DNA of 64,000 nt from JAEVLT01 sp044598425 (GCA_044598425.1 CP172536.1:806001-870000); one strand, 5' to 3'; counted from the stretch's first letter, positions 26,239-33,725 are shown. The notes: generated by a model not told the origin, from the letters alone. A program made the numbers and translations.

Positions 26239-26268
26239 AGGGAAGGAAACACGAGAACCATCCCTGTG
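26239..26268. repeat. REP-like palindrome, partial copy 4
   Basis: AGGGA ... GGAAACACGAGAACC ... TCCCT keeps mainly the right half of the element seen at 17303, 23285 and 25078. It lies in the leader region of the antiporter gene. Confidence 0.5.
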
Positions 26269-26274
26269 TTTTTT

Positions 26275-26326
26275 GGAGGAGCCTGCCACCAAGGGGATCG
26301 TATGTCCTTTTGGTACAGGCTTTTTT
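26275..26326 (+). promoter_or_regulatory. Leader attenuator ahead of the CPA2 antiporter
   Basis: GCCTG (26281) pairs with CAGGC (26316-26320) around an inner stem ACCAAGGGGA/TCCTTTTGGT, followed by TTTTTT. It begins with GGAGGAGCCTGCCACC, one base different from the leader at 1890-1875 before the other ion permease. A candidate cis-acting switch controlling transcription of the antiporter. Confidence 0.6.
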
Positions 26327-26380
26327 GCATGGTTTTTGGGTAAATACAAATGCTAAAAAAGCAGGAAAGGAGCTATTTAC

Positions 26381-27532
26381 GTGTTAATACTACAATTAGC
26401 CATTATCTTGATTGCATCAAAAATCGCCGGGAGCTTAAGTGTCCGTCTAGGGCAACCATCCGTACTTGGCAAACTGCTGATAGGGATTGTACTTGGACCT
26501 TCGTTATTGGGGCTTGTGACGGAAACGAAGACTTTAGAGGAATTTAGTCAAATCGGTGTCATCCTCTTGATGTTTATGGCTGGCCTGGAAACAGATTTAG
26601 ACGAATTTAAGCGTACCGGAAAAGCATCTACATATGTTGGTTTCGGTGGTATCATTATTCCGCTTGTTTTAGGATACGTGTCTGGAAGTTTTTTGAATTT
26701 GACTTCGATTCAATCATGGTTTTTAGGTTTGCTGCTTTCTGCCACCAGTGTAAGCATTTCTGTTCAAGCCTTAAAGGAAATGGGACAACTAAAGACACGT
26801 GAAGGGACAACCATCCTTGGAGCGGCAGTCATTGATGACGTAGTGGTTATTATTGCATTAGCCTTTTTAATGAGTTTTGCAGGCGAAGATGTGCTGCTGG
26901 GGACGATTGTATTTAAAAAGCTTGTCTTTTTTATTGCGGCGATTCTCATCGGTTGGAAAGTCGTTCCACTCTTTATGAAAAAATTCTCTTTCTTAAAAGT
27001 AACAGAAACAACCATTTCATCTGCGTTAATCATCTGCTTCGTCTTTGCTTACTTTGCAGAATATACAGGTGTAGCTGCCATTATCGGAGCATATATTGCC
27101 GGAGTTTCGATCAGTTTAACAAATTTTAAACATGAGGTTTTTGAAAAGGTTGAAACCATTAGTTATTCAATCTTTGTACCCGTATTTTTTACTTCTATAG
27201 GCATAACGGCAGAATTTGCTGGGATTCGTGAAAATTTAGGTTTAATCGTGCTGTTTAGTATTCTAGCGATTCTCAGCAAATTAATCGGAGCTTCGCTAGG
27301 TGCAAAAGCAGCGGGCTTTCCGTTAAAAAGTTCATTCGGGATCGGTTCCGCTATGGTATCCCGAGGTGAGGTGGCGCTGATTATTGCGTCGATCGGACTT
27401 GAAGCAAAACTGCTCAGCCAAGAACTTTTTGCTATAATGGTTGTTGTTGTCCTCGTAACAACCATTGTAACTCCTCCGATGATGAAAGTTTTTTTAAAAA
27501 AGGATGGGACTATGGAGAAAAGAAGTTTTTAA
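26381..27532 (+). CDS. CPA2-family cation:proton antiporter (NapA/GerN-like)
   Basis: A 383-residue Na+(K+)/H+ antiporter domain with about 12 membrane segments and no C-terminal TrkA-N domain. The ion-binding pair is seen in GAAVIDDVVVIIALAF (about residues 145-160), and the first-half unwound helix in FMAGLETDLDEF. These are NapA/GerN/KefB-type features; the Asp-Asp pair suggests electrogenic exchange. GTG 26381 is eight bases after AAAGGAG. Its leader holds an attenuator shared in part with the permease at 494-1774. Confidence 0.9.
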   Translation: MLILQLAIILIASKIAGSLSVRLGQPSVLGKLLIGIVLGPSLLGLVTETKTLEEFSQIGVILLMFMAGLETDLDEFKRTGKASTYVGFGGIIIPLVLGYVSGSFLNLTSIQSWFLGLLLSATSVSISVQALKEMGQLKTREGTTILGAAVIDDVVVIIALAFLMSFAGEDVLLGTIVFKKLVFFIAAILIGWKVVPLFMKKFSFLKVTETTISSALIICFVFAYFAEYTGVAAIIGAYIAGVSISLTNFKHEVFEKVETISYSIFVPVFFTSIGITAEFAGIRENLGLIVLFSILAILSKLIGASLGAKAAGFPLKSSFGIGSAMVSRGEVALIIASIGLEAKLLSQELFAIMVVVVLVTTIVTPPMMKVFLKKDGTMEKRSF

Positions 27533-27607
27533 AAATAATCCGCTCAATTGGAAAAAAGTTATTAGGGCAAATTCAAATTGATGTGGTACAATAAGAAAAG
27601 ATTTAAA

Positions 27608-27623
27608 ATACTCATAGGGGTAT
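27608..27623 (+). promoter_or_regulatory. CsoR/CstR-type operator candidate upstream of the HesB-like gene
   Basis: ATACTCATAGGGGTAT is a palindromic site resembling the CsoR-family boxes at 61855 (csoR), 62516 (copA) and 46553 (MFS). It lies 45 bp before the start codon. CsoR-family members sense Cu(I), or persulfides (CstR). Confidence 0.4.
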
Positions 27624-27668
27624 GTGGATTTAAGCAGCATGTTTATTAAAACGAGAGGAGAAGCAAAA

Positions 27669-27944
27669 TTGAAAATTACAGACGCGGCGCGCGACATTTT
27701 AAAACAAGCGATGCAAGAGCAAAATGCGAATAGTCTTCGCGTATATTTTGCCGGTTTTGGCTGAGGAGGGCCTCAAATAGGGCTGGCTCTGGATGAGCCG
27801 GAAGCAGATGATAAAGTAATTATTGAAAATGAAATTCAAGTTGCTTATGAAAACAGCATTGAGCCATACGCAGAAGATTTGGTTCTTGAGTACGATGAAG
27901 ACCGGGAAGGTTTGGTTTTAATCGGCAATGAAAGTTACTGCTAA
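27669..27944 (+). CDS. HesB/IscA-like candidate selenoprotein (in-frame TGA = Sec32), 91 aa
   Basis: TTG 27669 after GAGAGGAG opens MKITDAARDILKQAM, a HesB/IscA-type start. The frame crosses TGA 27762-27764 and continues without a break to TAA 27942, reading GFGUGGPQIGLALDEP around the TGA and ending NESYC. The TGA replaces the conserved Cys of the G-C-GG motif. HesB-like proteins are a known bacterial selenoprotein family with Sec here. CTGGCTC TGGAT GAGCCGG (27783-27801) forms a 7-bp stem whose loop has G in the second position, 25 nt after TGA, within published bacterial SECIS rules. A nonsense mutation is the alternative, but both halves are intact. Terminator follows. Confidence 0.75.
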
Positions 27945-27961
27945 TTTAATAAAGAGCAAAT

Positions 27962-27997
27962 AAAAAGGCATCACTCTTATTGGAGTGGTGCCTTTTG
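27962..27997. terminator. Bidirectional terminator after the HesB-like gene
   Basis: AAAAAGGCATCACTC TTATTG GAGTGGTGCCTTTT; also suits the convergent ArsR-like gene. Confidence 0.85.
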
Positions 27998-28022
27998 TAC
28001 TTTGTCCGGAAAAGGAAGCATC

Positions 28023-28355
28023 CTAACAGCAATTGGAGTTCGGTCGGAGGATGCAGCACAATTGCGGAGAAAGAAGTCTATTGATTTCCTCCTCATTGAT
28101 CGAGTAATGGCTCCAGGTTCCTTTTGTTTCTTTTGTAATTAAATTGGCATCAAGAAGAATTTTTAAGTGATAAGAAAGTTTCGATTGCGGCATTCCCATT
28201 AGGACGGTCAAATCACAAACACAGGTGGAATCACACTGGCTTAATAGATTGATGATGCGAAGCCTTTTTTGGTCCGCTAATGCTTTAAATTTTCCTTCAT
28301 ATTCTGCAAGAGTTTGATCAATTGTCAACTCCGTCAGCGGAATAAATTTTCCCAT
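28023..28355 (-). CDS. ArsR/SmtB-family metal(loid) repressor, 110 aa
   Basis: Winged-helix repressor with STCVCDLTVLMGMPQSKLSYH (alpha-3 cysteines plus recognition helix) and a cysteine-rich tail (LCCILRPNSNCC). The CVCDL motif is the As/Sb- or Cd/Pb-type sensing site; the extra C-terminal cysteines could give a third thiol ligand. It is not part of the ars operon. It faces the efeU operon divergently across a Fur-controlled region and converges on the HesB-like gene. A perfect ATCAAA-ATAC-TTTGAT operator lies 21 bp before the start, so it is probably autoregulated. Confidence 0.85.
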   Translation of the reverse strand: MGKFIPLTELTIDQTLAEYEGKFKALADQKRLRIINLLSQCDSTCVCDLTVLMGMPQSKLSYHLKILLDANLITKETKGTWSHYSINEEEINRLLSPQLCCILRPNSNCC

Positions 28356-28372
28356 TTTATCATCACCTTGTT

Positions 28373-28394
28373 TATATCAAAATACTTTGATGTA
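28373..28394. promoter_or_regulatory. Operator of the second ArsR-like repressor
   Basis: ATCAAAATACTTTGAT (28376-28391) is a perfect inverted repeat with outer TA...TA pairing, as in ArsR-family operators. Confidence 0.6.
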
Positions 28395-28474
28395 AAAATT
28401 ATAAATCGTAAAAAAGCAATTAGCAAATTATAGGGAGGATTCACAGAAAAGACAAAATTCTTTTTGAATTCCAA

Positions 28475-28503
28475 TTGACAATCATTATCATTATAAATAC
28501 AAT
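28475..28503 (+). promoter_or_regulatory. efeU promoter overlapped by a Fur box
   Basis: TTGACA (28475) and TACAAT (28498) are spaced 17 bp. TGACAATCATTATCATTA covers -35 and spacer and matches the Fur box. A second inverted repeat TTGATA-TTCGT-TATCAA lies at 28523-28539, downstream of the -10. Two Fur sites predict tight iron repression. Confidence 0.8.
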
Positions 28504-28578
28504 AATAAATAGAAAAGTGATATTGATATTCGTTATCAATTAGAAAGATAAATTTGTAATAAGAAGAAGGGGAGCACA

Positions 28579-30048
28579 ATGGGGAAAAATTTATTTGCAA
28601 AGATACTTGTTCTTCTGTTAGCTATAAGTTTTGTTATACATACACCGGCATTGGCCGCTGGTAATGCCGGTGAAGACCTTAAGAAAGCTGAACAATCTAT
28701 TGATGCGGCAATTGATTTTGCTGCAAAAGGTGACCTAACGGAAGTGCAAAAGGCATATGATCAATTTAACAAAACATGGCGTGAAATTGAGCCCGGCATT
28801 AAAGCTCACTCCATCACAGCCTATCGGGATATCGAATCCAGCATGGGTCAGGTCGTTTATGCTTTAACCATAAAAAAGCCCGATCAAGTACAACAGGCGT
28901 TGAACGACTTGAAGGCGGTTAATGAAAAATTTATTAGCGGAGGCTATCCAAAAGAGACTGCAGTAAAAGAAAAGGATATGTCAATCGATGATTTCATCCT
29001 GCTCCTGCAAAGTACAAAGAAGGCTGCAAAAGAACAGCAGCAATCGCAAGCGCTTGAAGGTATTAAAAAAGCAAGTGATAGCTGGTTAAGTGTGGAAGGA
29101 ATTGTTGTTGCTCAGTCGGCTACCGTTTATAGCGATTCCGAGCGGGATTTGGTAACGATTCAAGCCATGCTTTCTGCAAATCCGCCGAACTATGACAAAG
29201 CGGTGCAAACAACTGATCAGATGATTAATTATCTAACCCCATTAGCGAGCAAATCCGAGTACACATACTGGGATGCGGCGATGATTCTTATTCGTGAAGG
29301 ACTGGAAGCCCTTCTTGTTGTTATCGCCCTGCTGTCCTTTGTAAAAAAATCTGGCGCAACAAGCGGGAAAAAATGGATTTGGTCCGGTGTTCTAGGCGGT
29401 CTGGGTGTAAGTGTCGTTCTTGCTTTAATTGTTAAATTTGTCCTTTCATCGGGTGCATTCGGTAATAACAATGCCTTGATTGGCGGTTGGACGGGAATTT
29501 TTGCAGCGGCAATGCTGCTTTACATGAGCTACTGGCTTCACAGCCAATCAAATATCGCTGACTGGAATCGATTCTTACGGGAAAAAAGCCAAAATGCGAT
29601 TTCAACAGGAAAGCTTGTGTCATTAGGTGTCCTTTCTTTTCTGGCGGTATTTAGAGAAGGAACAGAAACAGTCTTATTTTACATCGGTATGGCAAGTCAA
29701 ATTAAACTGCAAAATTTATTGCTAGGATTTTTAATTGGTGCGGCCATTCTTGGAATCATTGCTTTTCTAATGGTGTATGTTGGATTAAAGCTTCCACTGC
29801 GTCCATTCTTTATGGTATCAAGTGTAATCGTCTTTTATTTGGCGATTAAATTTACCGGCATGGGCATTCATAGCTTGCAGTTAGCAGGTCTGATTCCAAC
29901 AACGAATGCACCGAGCGGGCTAAGTATGGAATTTTTCGCTCTCTATCCATCTTGGGAAAGTATTATTCCGCAGTTAGTATTGATCGCAGCAGTTGTGGTT
30001 TTTCTTCTTATTAAAAAAGTTGCAAATAAAAAAATAATTACAAATTGA
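28579..30048 (+). CDS. efeU: FTR1/EfeU-family ferrous/ferric iron permease, 489 aa
   Basis: An iron permease with a signal peptide (residues 1-26), an extracytoplasmic helical domain (about 27-225) and a seven-segment FTR1 membrane domain. The two REXXE iron-binding motifs are REGLEAL (about residue 238) and REGTETVLFY (about 360). Length fits B. subtilis EfeU. RBS GGGGAG. Only a small lipoprotein follows; no efeO cupredoxin-lipoprotein or efeB peroxidase is adjacent, unlike B. subtilis efeUOB. Fur-controlled promoter upstream. Confidence 0.9.
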   Translation: MGKNLFAKILVLLLAISFVIHTPALAAGNAGEDLKKAEQSIDAAIDFAAKGDLTEVQKAYDQFNKTWREIEPGIKAHSITAYRDIESSMGQVVYALTIKKPDQVQQALNDLKAVNEKFISGGYPKETAVKEKDMSIDDFILLLQSTKKAAKEQQQSQALEGIKKASDSWLSVEGIVVAQSATVYSDSERDLVTIQAMLSANPPNYDKAVQTTDQMINYLTPLASKSEYTYWDAAMILIREGLEALLVVIALLSFVKKSGATSGKKWIWSGVLGGLGVSVVLALIVKFVLSSGAFGNNNALIGGWTGIFAAAMLLYMSYWLHSQSNIADWNRFLREKSQNAISTGKLVSLGVLSFLAVFREGTETVLFYIGMASQIKLQNLLLGFLIGAAILGIIAFLMVYVGLKLPLRPFFMVSSVIVFYLAIKFTGMGIHSLQLAGLIPTTNAPSGLSMEFFALYPSWESIIPQLVLIAAVVVFLLIKKVANKKIITN

Positions 30049-30065
30049 AGGGGGAGACTCTTAAT

Positions 30066-30440
30066 ATGAAAAAAATAACTACTCTTTTTGCATCATTGTT
30101 TCTTGTTAGCATCTTTGTTTTAGCCGGCTGCGGTTCAGGAAATTCGAAAGTTTCTGATGGGGTTAACAGCATGCTGAATACAACAAAACAATTGTCAGAG
30201 TCAATTAACAGCGGTGATCAGGCGAAGGTGAAAGAAGTTGGTCCAAAATTAGAGGATCAGTGGAAAGGTTTCGAGGATGAGGTAAAGAAAGTTGATCAAG
30301 CTTCATATGAGAAAATTGAAAAGTACCTTGACCCGACAATTGCCGGTTCGCAAGCTCCAAAGCTTGACAAAGAAGCGCTAGGTACGCTGAACAGTCAGCT
30401 TTCGGATGCGTTGAAAGAGCTGCAGAAGAAAGCTAAATAA
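30066..30440 (+). CDS. Small lipoprotein linked to EfeU, 124 aa
   Basis: A lipoprotein with signal peptide and lipobox LAGC (Cys about residue 21). The mature part is helical and lysine/glutamate-rich: SINSGDQAKVKEVGPKLEDQ and DQASYEKIEKYLDPTI. It resembles the extracytoplasmic N-terminal domain of the neighbouring EfeU (W..IE..I....Y..IE pattern), so it may be an extra copy of that iron-delivery domain. No EfeO cupredoxin features. ATG 30066 follows GGGGGAG, 17 bp after efeU. Terminator follows. Confidence 0.82.
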   Translation: MKKITTLFASLFLVSIFVLAGCGSGNSKVSDGVNSMLNTTKQLSESINSGDQAKVKEVGPKLEDQWKGFEDEVKKVDQASYEKIEKYLDPTIAGSQAPKLDKEALGTLNSQLSDALKELQKKAK

Positions 30441-30450
30441 TCCATTCACT

Positions 30451-30487
30451 GAAAAACGCTTGGAAATTCTATTTCCAAGCGTTTTTG
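30451..30487 (+). terminator. Terminator of the efeU operon
   Basis: AAAACGCTTGGAAA TTCTA TTTCCAAGCGTTTTTG. Confidence 0.9.
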
Positions 30488-30535
30488 CTTTTGTTTGTGG
30501 ACCCACTTATACCTGATTATGAAATCATTGCCCGC

Positions 30536-30841
30536 TCATGACGTGCCAAGCCTCAAAAATCAATTATACCCGTCATGAAGAGGGAGTTCATGACGCGTTA
30601 AGGCTCAAAAAAAAGCTCCATGCGTCATGAAGAAGGAGCTCATGACGCGCTAAGCCTCAAAAAAAAGCTCCATGCGTCATGAAGAGGGAGTTCATGACGC
30701 GCTAAGCCTCAAAAATCAATTATACCCGTCATGAAGAGGGAGTTCATGCCGCGTTAAGGCTCTAAAAAAAGCTCCATGCGTCATGAAGAAGGAGCTCATG
30801 ACTCGCTAAGCCTCAAAAAACAGCGTCACGCGTCATGAAAA
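30536..30841. repeat. Tandem array of a 52-bp repeat, six copies
   Basis: Units start at 30536, 30588, 30640, 30692, 30744 and 30796 (last one partial), each opening TCATG. Two internal variants alternate: one has AAAAAAAGCTCCATGCG, the other AAAATCAATTATACCCG. Each junction forms a hairpin of GTCATGA and TCATGAC arms. The unit is not a multiple of 3 and no frame spans the array. It fills the gap after the efeU terminator; function unknown. Confidence 0.9.
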
Positions 30842-31023
30842 CGAAAAACCATCCTCGACGGTCAATGAAAAAATAAGAACGAAAGGGAATTGCCTGTTGA
30901 TTTCCACTCCAATCAACATAGTGGCAAAACCAACCATAGACATGATCATTGCCAAAAATGTGCTGATTCCTGCTTCAAATGTGCCGAAGAATGCAGAAAA
31001 ATGGCAGTTTGATAACAGTAAAA

Positions 31024-31067
31024 AATCGAGCTGGCTCAAAAATCGAGACCAGCTCGATTTTTTTTTT
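31024..31067. terminator. Strong terminator-like hairpin
   Basis: AATCGAGCTGG ... CCAGCTCGATT followed by TTTTTTT; A-rich on the other side, so usable from both strands. No convincing gene precedes it at 30842-31020. Confidence 0.75.
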
Positions 31068-31114
31068 GAATTTTATTTTGGGGGATTTTTAAGGTTTTGT
31101 AGCCTACTTCCTGA

Positions 31115-31374
31115 TTAGATTCCGAAGTTTTTTTCGTGTTGCGCGCTTTTGATGGCTAGATAATCAACTGTTTCTTGTGTTTCCGTCAAGTCCACTCTGA
31201 GACCGTTAAGTTTTGCTTCATTCCGGTCAAATCTTACGTCCATTCGAGTCTAAAAGCAGTTCCCTAATGTCATTTATGGGCTGAATGGAGGTTAAGAACC
31301 TCCAATATTTCTTTACTTCCTGCTTGATCTGATGTGATCACCTCCCCACGTACATCTACTGCATATTCCTTCAT
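31115..31374 (-). pseudogene. Degenerate coiled-coil-type small gene (two fragments)
   Basis: Two short minus-strand frames look like pieces of protein: 31374-31270 (MKEYAVDVRGEVITSDQAGS...) and 31243-31115 (MDVRFDRNEAKLNGLRVDL... ending SAQHEKNFGI). The second resembles the C-terminus of Bacillus small coiled-coil proteins ending in a DLTETQ..VDYLAIKSAQHEK-type helix. The frames are separated by stops and do not join. I treat it as a relic; confidence is low. Confidence 0.35.
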
Positions 31375-31515
31375 CTTTCCCATCCTTTTTCTGTTAATTG
31401 ACGACAAAATCTTGCAAATTTCTTGTCTTTTATTTTTCATTTGCATTATTATTAAACATTGAGGGGTATTATTTTTAAAAAGATAACGTTTTCTTGAACA
31501 TGGGGGAATTTGTAA

Positions 31516-31866
31516 ATGTCAAAAACGGTTCAGGATTTTAATGACATTATTCGTAAACTAAGGAAAAATTTATTTGGAAAAGGACCTGAGCGAATCCAAA
31601 CAGTTTTTGTGAAAAATATGGCCGTTTCGACGCTCTATGGAAATTTAACGGCAACAGAATTATTTATTGCAGAAACGAAAGAAGGAAGGGAAATGGTGCA
31701 TCGAGCACGAACAACCTTGATTCAAAATGTATATTCAATGAGTCCCCCAGAAGGTATGGAGGAACTCATTGGAGCAAAATTGGTTCATCTATTTTCTGAT
31801 ATTAAAGTAGAAGAAGACATTGCTGTCTCAGTTTTTGTGTTTGATAGAGAAATTAAATCAAGTTAG
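31516..31866 (+). CDS. DUF2294-family protein, 116 aa
   Basis: A small soluble protein with the DUF2294 pattern: FNDIIRKLRKNLFGKGPERI, then VFVKNMAVSTLYGNLTATE and a VHRARTTLIQNVY helix. Function is unknown. DUF2294 genes often sit near formate dehydrogenase or formate transporter genes, and a formate/nitrite transporter follows here. RBS GGGGGA is nine bases upstream. The AT-rich 70 bp upstream include GAGGGGTATTAT, a half of the CsoR-like box, possibly by chance. Confidence 0.8.
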   Translation: MSKTVQDFNDIIRKLRKNLFGKGPERIQTVFVKNMAVSTLYGNLTATELFIAETKEGREMVHRARTTLIQNVYSMSPPEGMEELIGAKLVHLFSDIKVEEDIAVSVFVFDREIKSS

Positions 31867-32051
31867 CACTTTAAAATGAAAAATTAGTCAAAAGCTATTG
31901 CACAGTTCATCCTCTTTTGCTAAAATAGACAACGTTTACAATATGTACATGTTGTTAAATACGAAAATGGAGAATGTGCAAGGCCTGCAGGTTTTCTATT
32001 TTACGATACTAATGATGTTTGATCACTTTGTAGGAAAGTGCAAAGAGATTT

Positions 32052-32106
32052 GGCAGCATTCTAATAACCTTATTTTTATAAGGTTTTAGAGTGCTGCCTT
32101 TTTATT
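32052..32106 (+). promoter_or_regulatory. Long leader hairpin/terminator before the formate/nitrite transporter
   Basis: GGCAGCATTCTAATAACC pairs with GGTTTTAGAGTGCTGCC, followed by TTTTTATTTTAT. It ends eight bases before the transporter's RBS, so transcription from upstream must pass it; a likely attenuator or the DUF2294 terminator. Confidence 0.65.
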
Positions 32107-32125
32107 TTATATTGGAGGGATCATG

Positions 32126-32926
32126 ATGGGGTATCACAAGCCGGAGAGAATTGCAGAATTAGCGATTGAAGCGGGAGTAAATAAAACAAAACTGCCGATT
32201 CCCAATGTTTTCATGCTTGCATTTTTAGGGGGAGCATTTATTTCGTTAGGTTTTTTACTTGATATTCGGGTAATTGGCAACTTACCGCAACAGTGGGGCA
32301 GCTTTGCCAGCTTTTTAGGAGCAGCTGTTTTTCCGGTAGGCCTTATTTTAATCGTTTTGGGTGGCGGTGAATTAATCACAGGGAACATGATGTCAGTTTC
32401 GATGGCCTTTTATTCTAAAAAAATAAAGCTTAAGCATTTGTTAAATAATTGGGTTTGGGTAACATTGGGAAATCTTGTCGGTGCTTTATTTATCGCATAT
32501 TTTTTTGGACATATTGTCGGGTTAACAGAAACGGGGCCGTTTTTAACGAAGACCGTTGCGATCGCCCAGGGGAAATTGCACGATACGTTTCTGCAAACGC
32601 TCATCTCGGCGATTGGCTGCAACTGGCTTGTCGGTCTTGCCATTTGGTTAGCATATGGGGCAGATGATTTTATCGGAAAAATTGCGGGAATGTGGTTTCC
32701 AATTATGGCTTTCGTTGCAATTGGTTTTCAGCACGTTGTTGCTAATATGTTTGTCATTCCAGCTGCCATCTTTGCCGGTCATTTTACATGGATGGATTTT
32801 GTAAGCAATATTATTCCTACTTACATTGGAAATGCAATAGGCGGGGCGATATTTGTCGGTTTTATCTACTTTTTCTCTTATCAAAAACAAAATAATCTTA
32901 ATCGTGCCTTGAAAAAAGCCTCTTAA
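32126..32926 (+). CDS. yrhG: Formate/nitrite transporter (FocA/NirC family, YrhG-like)
   Basis: A 266-residue FNT channel with six membrane segments. It shows GGGELITGNMMSVSMAFYSKK (the FNT GxxLxTGN signature) and NWLVGLAIWLAYGADDFIGK, and MFVIPAAIFAG late in the protein. It moves formate or nitrite across the membrane. B. subtilis YrhG has the same length and lies beside formate dehydrogenase genes; no dehydrogenase is in this window. ATG 32126 has seven-base spacing to GGAGG; the preceding ATG has four. Confidence 0.9.
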   Translation: MGYHKPERIAELAIEAGVNKTKLPIPNVFMLAFLGGAFISLGFLLDIRVIGNLPQQWGSFASFLGAAVFPVGLILIVLGGGELITGNMMSVSMAFYSKKIKLKHLLNNWVWVTLGNLVGALFIAYFFGHIVGLTETGPFLTKTVAIAQGKLHDTFLQTLISAIGCNWLVGLAIWLAYGADDFIGKIAGMWFPIMAFVAIGFQHVVANMFVIPAAIFAGHFTWMDFVSNIIPTYIGNAIGGAIFVGFIYFFSYQKQNNLNRALKKAS

Positions 32927-33070
32927 AATAAATGGCACGCAGGCAATATCAGACGATTCCCTGATCGTCTGAAAAAAAACGAGATAACTCCATAATTTCT
33001 TTAAAAAGTTTATCTATAATGTGCAATAAATTCAAAGTTCATTAAATCGATTAAGCGAGGATGAGAAATT

Positions 33071-33274
33071 ATGGAACAAGAACAGGATCAACTCATCATA
33101 ATAGAAAAGCTGCGTTCCCAAATGATCGCGGCAGGTATGGTGGAAGGTTGGACGAGTGAGAGAACGATACGTTTAAGTCAAACCCTCGATCAGTATATAG
33201 CCCATTTCCTTAATAATAAAAAAACAAAACCTGAAAACTCAAACAAAAGCACACAAATTTCCATTGTGAAATGA
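33071..33274 (+). CDS. Spo0E-family aspartyl-phosphate phosphatase, 67 aa
   Basis: A small helical protein with the Spo0E signature S-x-x-L-D (LSQTLDQYIAHF, Ser about residue 38) after an N-terminal helix of the form IIIEKLRSQMIAAG. Members dephosphorylate Spo0A~P and delay sporulation. Its tail is lysine/asparagine rich. RBS AGGATGAG. Single gene with terminator; supports a spore-forming host. Confidence 0.88.
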   Translation: MEQEQDQLIIIEKLRSQMIAAGMVEGWTSERTIRLSQTLDQYIAHFLNNKKTKPENSNKSTQISIVK

Positions 33275-33290
33275 TGTGTGCTTTCTTTTT
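33246..33290 (+). terminator. Terminator overlapping the end of the Spo0E-like gene
   Basis: AAAGCACACA ... TGTGTGCTTT followed by CTTTTTCTG; the left arm lies in the last codons. Confidence 0.7.
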
Positions 33291-33725
33291 CTGTTGACTT
33301 CATTGCGACGAGGATTTTAAACAGGAAAGTTTAGTAAGGGTCGTTACAGCGATTTCAAAACATAAACAAATTTTACAGGGTACGTCCCATTGCTTTTTAC
33401 TGGAAACCAAAGTTAAGAATTCCCGATATCTATGAAAATGAAGAGAATAAACAAGCTTTTGGAAGATTTCTGAACTGTTCAAATGGAAGTATTTTTTCTC
33501 CTTTCCAATATATATTTTAATGGCTCTTTTTTTGAGATTGATCATGTTAAAATTAACGAAGATACAGCATGCCAATAAAAGCTAGTCATAACATATCACG
33601 TCTTGGGATAAGATCGCTCCCGAGACTTTTTGCTGTTATCAATATAAAATACAAAATCCATGGTTTTTTCACTTTTTTATGTAAAAATGGTACAGAAGAG
33701 ATGATTGCAGAAAGGAAGTTTTGAA
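33291..33725 (+). other. Intergenic stretch with a possible coding relic and a terminator
   Basis: No intact gene. Plus-strand codons from about 33345 read RFQNINKFYRVRPIAFYWKP and on to TAA 33518, protein-like but without a start and after stops, so perhaps a relic; I do not recognise it. A hairpin TCTTGGGA/TCCCGAGA with CTTTTTG lies at 33601-33633. The methyltransferase promoter should lie in the last 80 bp. Confidence 0.35.

Noticed and set aside
27762..27764. Calling the HesB-like gene a simple pseudogene
   Set aside because: Both sides of the TGA are intact, the TGA is at the known Sec/Cys position and a SECIS-like hairpin follows; decay elsewhere in the gene is not seen.
30833..31039. 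Minus-strand 68-codon hydrophobic frame after the tandem repeat
   Set aside because: No RBS, runs into the tandem repeat and a terminator stem, no family resemblance; could at best be a relic.
31898..32089. Plus-strand 63-codon frame before the formate/nitrite transporter
   Set aside because: It lies in the leader, overlaps the attenuator stem, has no good RBS and an improbable composition.
32941..32990. Hairpin TCAGACGAT/ATCGTCTGA after the formate/nitrite transporter
   Set aside because: It has A-runs rather than a U-tract on the transcript side, so I do not call it a terminator; role unclear.
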